A stretch of 64,000 nt of DNA from R-RK-3 sp963834945 (GTDB lineage: Bacteria; Pseudomonadota; Alphaproteobacteria; Rhizobiales; Rhodomicrobiaceae): NCBI GenBank assembly GCA_963834945.1, contig CAWIDT010000005.1, forward strand, positions 1 through 64,000, written 5' to 3'. The position numbers and the translations under genes are program-made. The notes beneath the pieces are model-generated. The model saw only the letters and a list, made by a program, of their open reading frames with translations. It was not told where the DNA came from and searched no databases. Of this stretch, positions 44,334 to 53,933 are shown in pieces (within the stretch, counting starts at the first letter, position 1; the number at the start of each line of letters is the position of its first letter).

Positions 44334-44907
44334 CAAGGCACTCTCGAAGTAAGGCCAGACTGCGCCGCAACACGGTTTTTATCGTGTTGACGGGCCGTGA
44401 AAATTTCTGCGCCAGCTCCTCCCGGCTCCAGCCGCTGTAATAGGCAAGGAGAATCATCTCCTTGCGCTCCCCATGCAGGCCGGCAAGACACGCCTCAAGC
44501 CTGCGCAGCTCATCATTCTGTTCGGCCTCGCTTGCCGGGTTCGCCGGAGCGGCCTCGTCATAATCGTCTATCGGGTCGGAAAGCTCGGAAATCCGCTCCG
44601 TCCGAAGCCGGCGCAGATCGATAGCCTTGTTTCTGGCAATGCGCGCCATCCAGGCGATCGCCGAACCGATCTGCGGATCGTAAGTCCCGGCCTTTTGCCA
44701 GATGGTGACGTAGCTCTCCTGCAGGGCCTCCTTGGCAAGTTCACGATTGGCGCAGATACGGCAGATCACGCCGAACAGTTTCGCCGACGTGCGGGCATAG
44801 AGCATTTCGAACGCCTCGCGATCGCCCTCGCCGGCGCGCGCGATCAACGCCCCGAGATCGTGCGAACTGGAGGGGAAAATGGGAGACGCCAAATTCTTGC
44901 GTAACAA
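44326..44907 (-). CDS. ECF sigma factor (SigK-like)
   Basis: Up to 193 residues if the TTG at 44907 is used; the start is uncertain because no ATG precedes the sigma-2 region. Region 2 is AFEMLYARTSAKLFGVICRI to YVTIWQKAGTYDPQIGSAIA, and WMARIARNKAIDLRRLR is the DNA-melting helix. Region 4 is LLAYYSGWSREELAQKFSRP with VNTIKTVLRRSLALLREC. It is co-transcribed with its anti-sigma factor and faces the fasciclin-domain gene, a common arrangement in which the sigma factor controls that gene. Confidence 0.9.
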   Translation of the reverse strand: MLRKNLASPIFPSSSHDLGALIARAGEGDREAFEMLYARTSAKLFGVICRICANRELAKEALQESYVTIWQKAGTYDPQIGSAIAWMARIARNKAIDLRRLRTERISELSDPIDDYDEAAPANPASEAEQNDELRRLEACLAGLHGERKEMILLAYYSGWSREELAQKFSRPVNTIKTVLRRSLALLRECLDG

Positions 44908-45101
44908 AATCGTGAATAACCTTCTTTGATCCGGCCCCCAGCGATTACCAGCCAGGATTTATTAGGCAAAACCGGGACGAAGGAAACCTCTGAATTGAGT
45001 TAAATTCGAGAAATAAGCTGAAACCGAATTCCGAGCGCGCCGTAGCTGGCGGTATGGCAGGGCAGATGGCCTTGCCAATCTTTCAACGGAGTCCGTTTCC
45101 C

Positions 45102-45650
45102 ATGAATTCTGCTAGAGGTTTAATCGCCGCATGCGCCGTTACGGCCATGACCGCGACCGTCGCTTTCGCCACCGTGATGGTCGGCGGCGCGCCGATGTAT
45201 CCGAACAAGAACATCATCGAGAACGCCGTCAACTCGAAGGATCACACCACCCTCGTCGCGGCGGTCAAGGCCGCCGGACTCGTCGACACGCTCGAAGGCC
45301 CCGGCCCGTTCATGGTGTTCGCGCCGACGAATGAAGCTTTCGCCGCGCTGCCCAAGGGCACCGTCGAATCGCTCCTGAAGCCGGAGAACAAGGACAAGCT
45401 GGTCAAGATCCTCACCTATCACGTCGTTCCCGCAGCCGCGATGAGCGCCGCGATCAAGAAGATGGTCAGGGACGATGGCGGCAAGCACGTCGTCAAGACC
45501 GTAAGCGGTGACGAACTCACCATCACCGCCAAGGGCGACAAGATTATGCTCACCGACGAAAAGGGTCGCACCGCGCATGTCACCATCGCCGACGTCAAGC
45601 AGTCGAACGGCGTCATCCATGTGATCGACAAGGTTCTGCTTCCCGAATAA
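45102..45650 (+). CDS. Secreted fasciclin-domain protein
   Basis: 182 residues from the ATG at 45102. The signal peptide is LIAACAVTAMTATVAFATVM. One FAS1 domain covers most of the rest: the H1 motif GPFMVFAPTNEAFAALPKGT, the YH motif VKILTYHVVPAAAM, and the end VIHVIDKVLLPE. FAS1 proteins act in adhesion or envelope stress. It lies 195 bases from the divergent ECF sigma gene. Confidence 0.9.
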   Translation: MNSARGLIAACAVTAMTATVAFATVMVGGAPMYPNKNIIENAVNSKDHTTLVAAVKAAGLVDTLEGPGPFMVFAPTNEAFAALPKGTVESLLKPENKDKLVKILTYHVVPAAAMSAAIKKMVRDDGGKHVVKTVSGDELTITAKGDKIMLTDEKGRTAHVTIADVKQSNGVIHVIDKVLLPE

Positions 45651-45669
45651 GTCCGGCCTTCGCTAATTC

Positions 45670-45700
45670 TCTCCGCGGCCGCACAGATGCGCCGCGGAGA
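45670..45700. terminator. Strong hairpin after the fasciclin gene
   Basis: TCTCCGCGGC (45670-45679) pairs perfectly with GCCGCGGAGA (45691-45700), 20 bases past the stop. There is no T-run, so it may stabilise the message or act with Rho rather than terminate on its own. Confidence 0.45.
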
Positions 45701-45785
45701 TCCTCCCCCGCCTCGATCGAACCTCCCGACGCTGACAAAAACCCGCTACTCTGCCATCCGAATTCCGACTGGCGGGGGGAAATGC

Positions 45786-46757
45786 ATGGTGCAATGGGGT
45801 CTCGGCGTCGTACTGGCCCTGGCGGCGCTCGGCTTCGCCGGGCTGACGCTGAATGCCTGGCTGGTGGCGCGCCGCGTCGAACGCGCCGTGCCGCCGGTCG
45901 GACGCTTCGTCGATGTCGGCGGCGCCAAATTGCATTACGTCGATCGCGGCGAGGGGCCACCCATCGTCATGATCCACGGCATCGGGGCCAATCTTATGCA
46001 CTATACCCACACCATCCTCGGCGAGATCGCCAGGACCAACCGCGCCATCGCCATCGACCGCCCCGGCTGCGGCTATAGCGAGCGGCCCTCGGGCGCGGAC
46101 AATACGGCGCAGACCCAGGCGGCGACCATCCAGGAGGCGCTGGAGACACTCGGAGTGACCGATCCGATCGTCGTCGGCCATTCGCTGGGCGGCTCGGTCG
46201 CGCTGGCGCATGCGCTGTTCCATCCCGGCAAGGCGCGCGGCTATGTGCTGGTTGCGCCGATGGCGGCGCCGCCTGAAAACAAACCGCCTTTCGATCGCTG
46301 GTATATTCCGTCGCGGCTGCGCCGCTGGCTGATCGCCTGGACCATCGGCATTCCCATGGCGATGAAATACGGCCCCGGCCTCACCGCCTTCGTCTTCGCG
46401 CCGCAGACGCCGCCGCCGGACTTCGGCACAGGGAGCGGCGCATTCCTCGGCTTGCGGCCGAAGGCGATCATCAACAATTTTCGCGATGCCGTTGCCGCGC
46501 CCGTCACCGTGGGATCGATCCATGCGCGCTATGGCGAAATCCGGGCGCCGGTGACGTGCTTGTTCGGCACCAGGGATCAGGTGCTTGACGCCGAGCTGAA
46601 CCTGGCGCCGCTCGCCACCCTGCCCTCGGCGCATATCCAGCGGCTCGACGGCGCCGGCCACATGCTGCTGCATGTCGCGCCCGCTGCCGTCGTCGCCGCC
46701 ATCAGGGCCATGGATGCCGCAACCACGCGCGGCGTTCGCCTGGGATCGGCGCGCTAG
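45786..46757 (+). CDS. Alpha/beta hydrolase, membrane-anchored
   Basis: 323 residues from the ATG at 45786. An N-terminal membrane helix (GLGVVLALAALGFAGLTLNA) is followed by an alpha/beta hydrolase: oxyanion motif MIHGIGANLMHY, nucleophile elbow VVGHSLGGSVAL (Ser, about residue 142), acid in CLFGTRDQVLDAEL and His in GAGHMLLH. It is probably an esterase or peptidase-like hydrolase at the membrane. It is not a convincing PcaD, because of the anchor and its distance from the pca genes. Confidence 0.87.
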   Translation: MVQWGLGVVLALAALGFAGLTLNAWLVARRVERAVPPVGRFVDVGGAKLHYVDRGEGPPIVMIHGIGANLMHYTHTILGEIARTNRAIAIDRPGCGYSERPSGADNTAQTQAATIQEALETLGVTDPIVVGHSLGGSVALAHALFHPGKARGYVLVAPMAAPPENKPPFDRWYIPSRLRRWLIAWTIGIPMAMKYGPGLTAFVFAPQTPPPDFGTGSGAFLGLRPKAIINNFRDAVAAPVTVGSIHARYGEIRAPVTCLFGTRDQVLDAELNLAPLATLPSAHIQRLDGAGHMLLHVAPAAVVAAIRAMDAATTRGVRLGSAR

Positions 46758-46829
46758 GCGCCTTCAAAGCAGATTCGGTTCGTCCGGGCGACAGAGCCCA
46801 AGGCCGCTCGCGCCTAAAATAAGCGACGC

Positions 46830-46933
46830 TAGGGCACGATCGGGAAAACTGGACACCGGTTTTCCCGAAAAATCGTGCGAAAACAAAGAAATCTAGACCA
46901 TGATCGTTTCCATTTGAAACGATCATGGTCTAG
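46830..46933. repeat. Palindromic intergenic repeat, family A, copy 2
   Basis: Begins CTAGGGCACGATCGGGAAAA and ends ACGATCATGGTCTAG, with the same CGGTTTTCCCGAAAAATCG core and same orientation as the copy at 25658-25762. The right edge CTAG gives the stop codon (46930-46932) of the minus-strand CinA-like gene. Confidence 0.8.
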
Positions 46934-47715
46934 CTCTGAGAACGCCGCTCGAAGGCCAGTCCGGCGCCCTGAAGCCGGGCTTCGAGCGCCACGGCTGCGG
47001 TATCGAGGCGGCCCTGGTCGACCGAACGCAGCACGAGATAGACGCCGGGCCGCCCGTCCTCGAAATAGGGATAGCTGCCCATCTGCACATCCGCATAATC
47101 GGCCTGGGCGGCGCTCAGATGCGGAGCGATGGTGCCTTCCGGAGCGCTCACATGGATGCTGAGCGACAGCAGTTTGGCACCCGTCCGCAGCCGTGGCGTC
47201 ACCGATTGCAGCATGGACGCCATGATGCGCGGCACGCCCGCCATCACGATGACATTGCCGATGAAGAAGCCGGGCGCGCGGGACACGGGGTTATCGACCA
47301 GATCGGCGCCGGCCGGAATGCGCGCCATGCGCAGCCGCGCCGGGGTGAGATCGGCCTCACTCAGCCGTTCGCGCAGCATGGCGCGGGCGCGCGGATCGAT
47401 GTCGATGCTGACGCCGAACGCCTTCGCCACCGCGTCGGCGGTGATGTCGTCATGGGTCGGGCCGATCCCGCCCGTGGTGAACACATAATCATAGCGGGCG
47501 CGCAGCGCCTTCACCGCCGCGATGATCTCCTCCTCGACATCGGCGACGACCCGCACTTCCCGCAAGCGGATGCCGATGGCGGTGAGATGGTCGGCGATGG
47601 TGCCGATATTGGTGTCCTTGGTGCGTCCCGAAAGGATTTCATCGCCGATCACCAGCACGGCTGCGGTGACGATGGCCGTGCTTGCGGCCCCCTCTGTCTC
47701 AGCATTGAGCGTCAT
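46930..47715 (-). CDS. CinA/MoaB-like molybdopterin-binding-domain protein
   Basis: 261 residues from the ATG at 47715. The core is AAVLVIGDEILSGRTKDTNI, VFTTGGIGPTHDDITADAVA and VMAGVPRIMASML, the COG1058 (CinA N-terminal) signature, with GGxGPTxDD intact. The C-terminal nicotinamide-deamidase domain of full CinA is absent, as in many alphaproteobacteria. The role of these short proteins is uncertain; they may act on molybdopterin or pyridine nucleotides. It follows the AidB-like gene by 2 bases and is likely in its operon. The stop is in a repeat edge. Confidence 0.85.
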   Translation of the reverse strand: MTLNAETEGAASTAIVTAAVLVIGDEILSGRTKDTNIGTIADHLTAIGIRLREVRVVADVEEEIIAAVKALRARYDYVFTTGGIGPTHDDITADAVAKAFGVSIDIDPRARAMLRERLSEADLTPARLRMARIPAGADLVDNPVSRAPGFFIGNVIVMAGVPRIMASMLQSVTPRLRTGAKLLSLSIHVSAPEGTIAPHLSAAQADYADVQMGSYPYFEDGRPGVYLVLRSVDQGRLDTAAVALEARLQGAGLAFERRSQS

Positions 47716-47717
47716 GA

Positions 47718-49371
47718 TTACAGCCCCTCGCCTGCCCGCGCGAGGATCGCGGCGGTGTCGGCGCCTTTCAGCCCCGCTCCATAGCTGTGGCGCCAGCCGC
47801 CCGCAAGCCTGGATGCGGCGAACGGCTCGGAAATCTCGGACGGAGCATGTGCCGTCAGCAGGCAGGCGCCAGCCAGCAGCGCCAGCCGCTCCGCGAGCCA
47901 CCGCGCATCGCCCTCGGCGATGCGAACGCGCCGCAAGCACGGCTTTCAGCTCACCGAGCGCCGCCGCGATATGCCTATTGCTTTTCGCCACCGGCTCCAT
48001 CGCCGCAAGCACCGCCTCCACCGCATCCGGCTCCCGCTGCATGACGCGCAGAATATCGAGGCACATCACATTGCCGGAGCCTTCCCATATGGCGTTGAGC
48101 GGCGCCTCGCGATAGGCGCGGGCGAGCAGCCCCTCCTCGACATAGCCATTGCCGCCCATGCACTCCATCGCCTCATAGGCAAAGGGCGGCGCGGCCTTGC
48201 ACACCCAATATTTGATCACCGGGGTCATCAGGCGGCGCCAGGCGGCCTCCTGGGGATCGCAGGCGCGGTCGAAGCTTCCCGCCAGCCGGAACGCCAGCGC
48301 GGTCGCAGCCTCGGCGTCCAGCGCCAGGTCGGCGAGCACAGTCGCCATCAGCGGCTGATCGGCCAGCTTGCGCTGGAACACGGTGCGGTGGCGCGTGTGG
48401 CGCAGCGCATTGGCGAGCGTGAAGCGCATCAGGCCCGCCGAGGAGAGGGCGCAGTCGAGCCGCGTCAGCGTCACCATTTCGATGATCGCCGCAACGCCCC
48501 TGCCCTCCTCGCCGACAGGCCCGCGCCTCGGCGCGCAAGCAACGTCACCTCCGACGACGCGTTGGAGCGGTTGCCGAGCTTGTCCTTCAGCCGCTCGATG
48601 CGGATGGCGTTCAGGCTGCCATCGGCGCGAAAGCGCGGCAGCAGGAAGCAGGTGAGGCCCTTCGGCGCCTGCGCCAGGATGAGGAAGGCGTCGCACATCG
48701 GCGCCGACATGAACCATTTATGCCCGGTGATGGCGTAGAGCCTCTCCGCACCGAGCGGGACAGCCTGGGTGATATTGGCGCGCACATCGGTGCCGCCCTG
48801 CTTTTCCGTCATGCCCATGCCGATGGTGATGGAGGTCTTCTCATCCATCGGCACGAAGGCCGGATCGTAGTCCCGGCTGAGCAGCTTGGGCAGCAGCGGC
48901 CCGAGCAGCCCCTCGTCGAGGCGCAAAGTTGCGAAAGCCGCATGCGTCATGGTGATCGGGCACATATGCCCGGCCTCGGCCTGCGACACCATGTAGAGCT
49001 TGGCGCCCCTCGCGACCTCGGCGCCCGCCGGCGGCGTCTGCCCCTTCGCGATCTGCTCCCAGGCGCCGGTGTGCAGGCCGTTGCGCATCGAGAGCGCCAT
49101 CAGTTCGTGATAGGCGGGGTGGAACTCGACCTTGTCGATGCGCCTGCCCTTCTGGTCGATGGCCCGCAGCTTGGGCGGGTTCTCATTCGCCAGCCGCCCC
49201 AGATCGAGCACATGCGCGCTGCCGGCAAGCGCGCCGATCTCGCTCAGCTCGCCCCGCGCCCAAGCCGCGCCCTCGCGCGCGGTGGCCTCGGCCAAGGCAC
49301 GGTCGCTGGCGAAAAGGTTCACATCCTGCGAAAATCGGGCTCTGATTGAGGCCTTCGCCCGCCTTTCCCAT
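47718..49371 (-). pseudogene. AidB-like acyl-CoA dehydrogenase, three frameshifts
   Basis: The N-terminus in one frame reads MGKAGEGLNQSPIFAG and breaks at about 49325. The next segment is NLFASDRALAEATAREGAAW to KLGNRSNASSEV (break at about 48530), then GEEGRGVAAIIEMVTLTRLD to EPVAKSNRHIAAALGELKAV (break at about 47945), then a C-terminal piece to 47718. KLGNRSNASSEV and MECMGGNGYVEEGLLARAYR with EAPLNAIWEGSGNVM are hallmarks of the AidB subgroup. The total of about 550 residues is normal for AidB. Known AidB binds DNA and responds to alkylation damage. The number of breaks with all motifs retained points to sequence errors or very recent decay. Confidence 0.8.
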
Positions 49372-49482
49372 GGCGACGCTTAGGAGATCGCTATCGCTGT
49401 TCTGCATTTTTTGCCGGAAATCCGTCCGTCCTCGATGATGCCGCTTGCGGGGCGTTACTCGCGCCAGTATAACAGCGCTTTA

Positions 49483-50436
49483 ATGAACCTCGCGCTCGCT
49501 CCTCACAAATTCTATTTTCCGCACAAGCATCTGCTTGGCATAAAAGGACTAAGTCCCGCCGAGATCACCGGATTATTGGATTTAGCCGACGCGGATGCGG
49601 AGTATAATCGCCGCACCCGGCAGAAGCGCGATCTTTTGCGCGGCCTGACGCAGATCAACATCTTCTTCGAATCCTCCACGCGCACGCAAAGCTCGTTTGA
49701 AATGGCGGGCAAGCGGCTGGGTGCCGACGTCATGAATATGGCGCTCAAAAGCTCCTCGATCGAGAAGGGCGAAACGCTGCTCGACACCGCCCTGACGCTG
49801 AACGCCATGCGGCCCGACATTCTCGTCGTCCGCCACCATGCCGCCGGCGCCGTGCAACTCCTGTCGCAGAAGGTCGACTGCTCCGTCATCAATGCCGGCG
49901 ACGGCGAACACGAGCATCCCACCCAGGCGCTGCTGGACGCGCTGACCATCCGCCGCCACAAGGGCCGCATCGCGGGGCTGGTCGTGGCGATCTGCGGCGA
50001 CATTCTGCACAGCCGCGTGGCGCGCTCGAACATCCTCCTGCTCAACGCGCTCGGCGCGCATGTGCGGGTGGCCGCGCCCTCCACCTTGCTGCCGCCCGCG
50101 GCCGACCGCATGGGCGTCGAAGTGCACACCAAGATGGAGGACGCGCTGGCCGGCGCCGACATCGTCATGATGCTGCGGCTGCAGCGCGAGCGCATGGGCG
50201 CCTCCTTCGTGCCCTCGACGCGGGAATATTTCCACTTCTTCGGCCTCGACAATGAGAAGCTGAAAAAGGCCAAGCCCGACGCGCTGATCATGCATCCCGG
50301 CCCCATCAATCGCGGCATCGAAATCTCCTCCGCCGTCGCCGATCATCCGCGCAGCGTCATCCGCGAACAGGTGGAGATGGGCGTCGCCGTGCGCATGGCG
50401 GTGCTGCAGGTTCTCGCCCGCCCCTTGCGCAACTGA
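49483..50436 (+). CDS. pyrB: Aspartate carbamoyltransferase catalytic subunit
   Basis: 317 residues from the ATG at 49483. Carbamoyl-phosphate-binding motif FFESSTRTQSSFEMAGKRLG (STRT), the HHAAGAVQLL and GDGEHEHPTQALLDA motifs, and the C-terminal HPGPINRGIEI are intact. It makes carbamoyl aspartate in pyrimidine synthesis. The next gene, 9 bases on, encodes a dihydroorotase-like protein, as in organisms where the two form a complex. Confidence 0.95.
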   Translation: MNLALAPHKFYFPHKHLLGIKGLSPAEITGLLDLADADAEYNRRTRQKRDLLRGLTQINIFFESSTRTQSSFEMAGKRLGADVMNMALKSSSIEKGETLLDTALTLNAMRPDILVVRHHAAGAVQLLSQKVDCSVINAGDGEHEHPTQALLDALTIRRHKGRIAGLVVAICGDILHSRVARSNILLLNALGAHVRVAAPSTLLPPAADRMGVEVHTKMEDALAGADIVMMLRLQRERMGASFVPSTREYFHFFGLDNEKLKKAKPDALIMHPGPINRGIEISSAVADHPRSVIREQVEMGVAVRMAVLQVLARPLRN

Positions 50437-50445
50437 CGGGACGCC

Positions 50446-51780
50446 ATGAGCGCCGCTGACACCCCCATGCTGCATGCGCCCGCCCGGACGGTCCTCGTGA
50501 ATGCGCGGCTCCTATGCCCGATGACGGGGCGCGACGAAAAGGGCGGGCTGGCCATCGATGGCGGCATCATCGCCGATCTTGGACCCCACATCACCGCCGC
50601 CGGCGAGCGCGGCGAGGTGATCGACTGCGAGAACCATCTGCTCGCGCCGGGCCTCATCGACATGCAGGTCTCCACGGGCGAACCGGGCGAGGAGCACCGC
50701 GAGACGCTGGCGACGGCGAGCCGGGCGGCGGCGGCCGGCGGCGTCACCACCATCATCTGCATGCCCGACACCAATCCCGCCATCGACGACGTTTCGCTGG
50801 TCGATTTCATCGAGCGCCGGGCGCGCGACACGGCCATCGTCAATGTGCATCCCATGGCGGCGATGACCAAGGGTCTGGCCGGCAAGGAAATGACCGAAAT
50901 CGGCCTGTTGCGCCAGGCGGGCGCGCTGGCCTTCACCGACGCGAGGCGCAGCGTCGCCAACGCCCAGACCATGCGCAACATTCTCAGCTATGCGCGCGAT
51001 TTCGACGCCCTCATCGTGCATTTCGCCGAAGATCCCGATCTGGCGGCGCAAGGCGTGATGAATGAGGGAGAGGTGTCCTCCGGGCTCGGCCTGCCCGGCA
51101 TTCCGGCGGAAGCCGAGACCATCATCGTCGAACGCGACCTGCGGCTCGTGGCGCTGACGGGCGGGCGCTATCACGCGGCCAGCATCTCCTGCGCCGCCTC
51201 GCTGGACGTCATCCGGGAGGCCCGGCAGGCAGGCCTGAAGGTGACATGCAGCGTCACCATCAACCATCTGACGCTGAACGAGAACGATGTCGGCTCCTAC
51301 CGCACCTATTTCAAGATCACCCCGCCGCTGCGTCCGGAAAGCGACCGGCGCGCCATGGTGGAAGGCGTGCGGCGCGGCGATATCGACGTGATCGTCTCCG
51401 GACACAATCCGCAGGATGCCGACGTCAAGCGCCGCCCCTTCGCGGAAGCGGCCAATGGCGCGCTGGGGGTGGAGACGCTGCTTCCCGCCGCTTTGCAGCT
51501 CTATCACAATGGCGGTATCGCGCTGCAACCGCTGCTCGCGGCCATGAGCGCACGGCCCGCGCAAATTCTCGGCTTGCCGGGCGGGCGGCTGGTGCCGGGC
51601 GCTCCGGCCGATCTGTGCCTGATCGATCTGGAAATGCCCTGGCGGGTCGATGCCCAGTTGCTGGCGTCCAAATCGAAAAACTCACCGTTCGACGAAACCG
51701 TCTTGCAGGGCCGAGCGCTGAAAAGCTTCGTTGCCGGACGCTGCGTCTATAGCTATGCCGATCAGCGCGTTCCCGCGTAA
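50446..51780 (+). CDS. Dihydroorotase-like protein, probably inactive (PyrC' type)
   Basis: 444 residues with the amidohydrolase fold (APGLIDMQVSTGEPGEEHRE; AAAAGGVTTIICMPDTNPAI; PFAEAANGALGVETLLPAAL). The metal-binding HxH expected after the Asp of LIDxHxHxREPG is replaced: it reads DMQVSTGEPG. The conserved SDHAPH block reads SGHNPQ. Two metal sites are thus missing, so it is unlikely to be a working dihydroorotase. Such pseudo-dihydroorotases are structural partners of aspartate carbamoyltransferase in pseudomonads, and the adjacent pyrB supports the same role here. An active dihydroorotase would have to be elsewhere. Confidence 0.85.
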   Translation: MSAADTPMLHAPARTVLVNARLLCPMTGRDEKGGLAIDGGIIADLGPHITAAGERGEVIDCENHLLAPGLIDMQVSTGEPGEEHRETLATASRAAAAGGVTTIICMPDTNPAIDDVSLVDFIERRARDTAIVNVHPMAAMTKGLAGKEMTEIGLLRQAGALAFTDARRSVANAQTMRNILSYARDFDALIVHFAEDPDLAAQGVMNEGEVSSGLGLPGIPAEAETIIVERDLRLVALTGGRYHAASISCAASLDVIREARQAGLKVTCSVTINHLTLNENDVGSYRTYFKITPPLRPESDRRAMVEGVRRGDIDVIVSGHNPQDADVKRRPFAEAANGALGVETLLPAALQLYHNGGIALQPLLAAMSARPAQILGLPGGRLVPGAPADLCLIDLEMPWRVDAQLLASKSKNSPFDETVLQGRALKSFVAGRCVYSYADQRVPA

Positions 51781-51828
51781 ACTGCTCCTTGCGCATCATC
51801 ACTTCCGCCAGCTTGGGATCACCGGACC

Positions 51829-52441
51829 ATGCCATTGCCGCCACCCAGCGACGCCGGTTCGCTCGCCGCCGCCCTGGCGTTCGGCTATCTGCTCGGGTCG
51901 ATCCCGTTCGGGCTGATCGTGACGCGGCTCGCCGGGCTCGGCGATATCAGGGCGATCGGTTCCGGCAATATCGGGGCGACGAACGTGCTGCGCACCGGCC
52001 GCAAGGGCCTCGCCGCGCTGACCTTGCTGGGCGATTTCGGCAAGGGCGCCGTCGCGGTGCTGATCGCGCGGAGCTGGAGCGCCGAATTGGCCGCCGCCGC
52101 CGGGTTCGGCGCCTTTCTCGGGCATCTTTTTCCGGTCTGGCTCGGCTTCAAGGGCGGCAAGGGCGTCGCCACCTATCTCGGCGTGCTGTGCCGGCATCGC
52201 CTGGCCCGGCGCGATCGCCTTCGCCGCGATCTGGCTGTCCGTCGCCACGCTCAGCCGCTATTCCTCGCTCGCCGCGCTGAGTGCCGCCGCTGCCACGCCG
52301 CTGGTTCTGGCGGCTTTGCAGGATTGGCTGGCCGTAGGTCTTTTCACGATGCTGACAATCCTGGTTTTTCTGCGCCATGATCAAAACATCAGGCGGTTAC
52401 TTAGAGGCCAGGAAAGCAAAATCGGTGGGGGCAAGAGCTGA
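51829..52441 (+). pseudogene. plsY: Glycerol-3-phosphate acyltransferase PlsY, one frameshift
   Basis: The start at 51829 gives MPLPPPSDAGSLAAALAFGY. Motifs FGYLLGSIPFGLIVTRLAGL, IGSGNIGATNVLRTGRKGLA and LGFKGGKGVATYLGVL are intact. The frame shifts at about 52190, after which GIAWPGAIAFAAIWLSVATL and FLRHDQNIRRLLRGQESKI follow to the stop at 52439-52441. Together about 203 residues, normal for this five-helix membrane enzyme. It acylates glycerol 3-phosphate in the first step of phospholipid synthesis. PlsY is usually essential in alphaproteobacteria, which makes a sequence error likely. Confidence 0.88.
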
Positions 52442-53646
52442 GGATGGGACCGCGCCGGCCGGCAATGCCGTCAGTAGCGCGCTCGGGGAAAGCGAAAAGC
52501 TGGATTGGCTCCGGCTGCTCCGCACCGAGAATGTCGGTCCGATCACCTTTCGCGATCTGATCGCGCATTTCGGCAGCGCCGCAGCCGCGCTTGAACGCAA
52601 TTCCCGAGCTGCGCCGTCGCGGCGGCATGCAGCGGCCCGGACGCGCCTGCCCGGCCTCCGTCGCGGAGCGCGAGATGAAATCGGCGCGCAAGGCCGGCGC
52701 CCGCCTGCTCGCCTTGCCCGACGCGGATTATCCACCGCTCCTGCGGCATATCTGCGCGCCGCCGCCACTGCTCTACGCCAAAGGCAACCCCCAGCTCGCG
52801 GCGCGCAAGGTGGTCGCCATCGTCGGCTCGCGGAATGCTTCGGCGGCCGGGCGGCAATTCGCCGGGGCTGCTGGCGCGCGATCTCGGACGCGGCGGCATC
52901 GTCATCGCGTCGGGGCTGGCGCGCGGCATCGACACCGCCGCGCATCAGGCGGCGCTGCCAACCGGCACCATCGCGGTGCTCGCCGGCGGCATCGACAACA
53001 TCTATCCGCCGGAGAATGCCAAGCTGCACGAGGCGATCGCCTCAAGCGGCTTGCTGCTGACGGAGTCGCCGCCCGGTTTTGCGCCGCGAGGCCAGGATTT
53101 CCCGCGCCGCAACCGCATCATTTCGGGCCTGGCGTCCGGCGTCGTCATCGTCGAGGCGGCACAGAAATCCGGCTCGCTGATCACCGCGCGGATGGCGCTG
53201 GAGCAGGACCGCGAGGTGTTCGCCGTGCCCGGTCATCCGCTCGATCCGCGTGCCAGCGGCACCAATGCGCTGATCCGCAGCGGCGCGCATCTGGTCACCT
53301 GCGCCGAGGACATCACCGAGGAGCTGTTCAGCGGCTTGCGGCGCTGCGAGGAGCTGCGCGAACCCTATGCCGCGGCGAGCCTGGATCATCGCCGCTTTTC
53401 GCCCGCCGCGGAAGAACCACGCGACGGAGACCGCGAAAAGCTGCTCGACGCTTTAAGCTATCACGCCGATCGCATCCGGACGTCCTGTTGCGCAATACGG
53501 ATTTGAGCCCGCGCGGCCTTGCCATCGCTTTGCTGGAACTGGATTTGGCCGGCCGGATCGACCGCCATGACGGCGAGCGCATCTCGCTTCGGACCGAATC
53601 TTGCACCCTCGCCTTAAACACCAACAATCCGGCCTCGACCGCATAA
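52425..53646 (+). pseudogene. dprA: DNA-processing protein DprA, at least three frameshifts
   Basis: A GTG at 52425, overlapping plsY by 17 bases, starts the frame. LDWLRLLRTENVGPITFRDL is the SAM-like N-terminal domain. Frames change at about 52590, 52860 and 53465. The Rossmann core is present across them: VVAIVGSRNASAAGRQFA, IVIASGLARGIDTAAHQAAL, GTIAVLAGGIDNIYPPENAK, RRNRIISGLASGVVIVEAAQ and SGSLITARMALEQDREVFAV. The C-terminal winged helix follows (LSPRGLAIALLELDLAGRID). DprA loads RecA on incoming single-stranded DNA. All motifs survive, as in the neighbouring broken genes. Confidence 0.88.
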
Positions 53647-53654
53647 GCCGGCGT

Positions 53655-53933
53655 TCAGCGCTGTTCTTCGTCGGAGGCTTGAATTTTGGCTTCCTCAACC
53701 GCAACTTGTATGAGATAGGCGAGAAATGTGTGGCCGGCGCCGCTTGCCAGATCGCGCAATTCGGTGAGAATTTCGGCGGAATACTCGGCGACGGCCTTGG
53801 GGTCGGCGGGTTCGGAGGAGAAACTGGTCTGCGTCACGGTATTGCTATCGCTCACTTTGGAAATAAATGTTCCGGTCTGGGTGATTTCCTGACCACTTAT
53901 CATTAGCTTCCTCTTTTTATAGTTGGACGACAT
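53655..53933 (-). CDS. Small hypothetical protein
   Basis: 92 residues from the ATG at 53933 (MSSNYKKRKLMISGQEITQT); an ATG at 53903 would give 82. The body AEYSAEILTELRDLASGAGH, TFLAYLIQVAVEEAKIQASD is one amphipathic helical region, reminiscent of a small family found next to cell-cycle or envelope genes in rhizobia. No named domain is recognised. It is convergent with dprA. Confidence 0.6.
   Translation of the reverse strand: MSSNYKKRKLMISGQEITQTGTFISKVSDSNTVTQTSFSSEPADPKAVAEYSAEILTELRDLASGAGHTFLAYLIQVAVEEAKIQASDEEQR

Noticed and set aside
45786..46757. Alpha/beta hydrolase as the missing PcaD
   Set aside because: It has an N-terminal membrane anchor, lies 5 kb from the pca genes and is not in their operon.
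46930..48717. Single 595-codon frame joining the CinA-like and AidB-like genes
   Set aside because: The CinA-like gene has its own ATG at 47715 and a full domain; the join arises because the frameshifted AidB-like gene happens to be open in the same frame.
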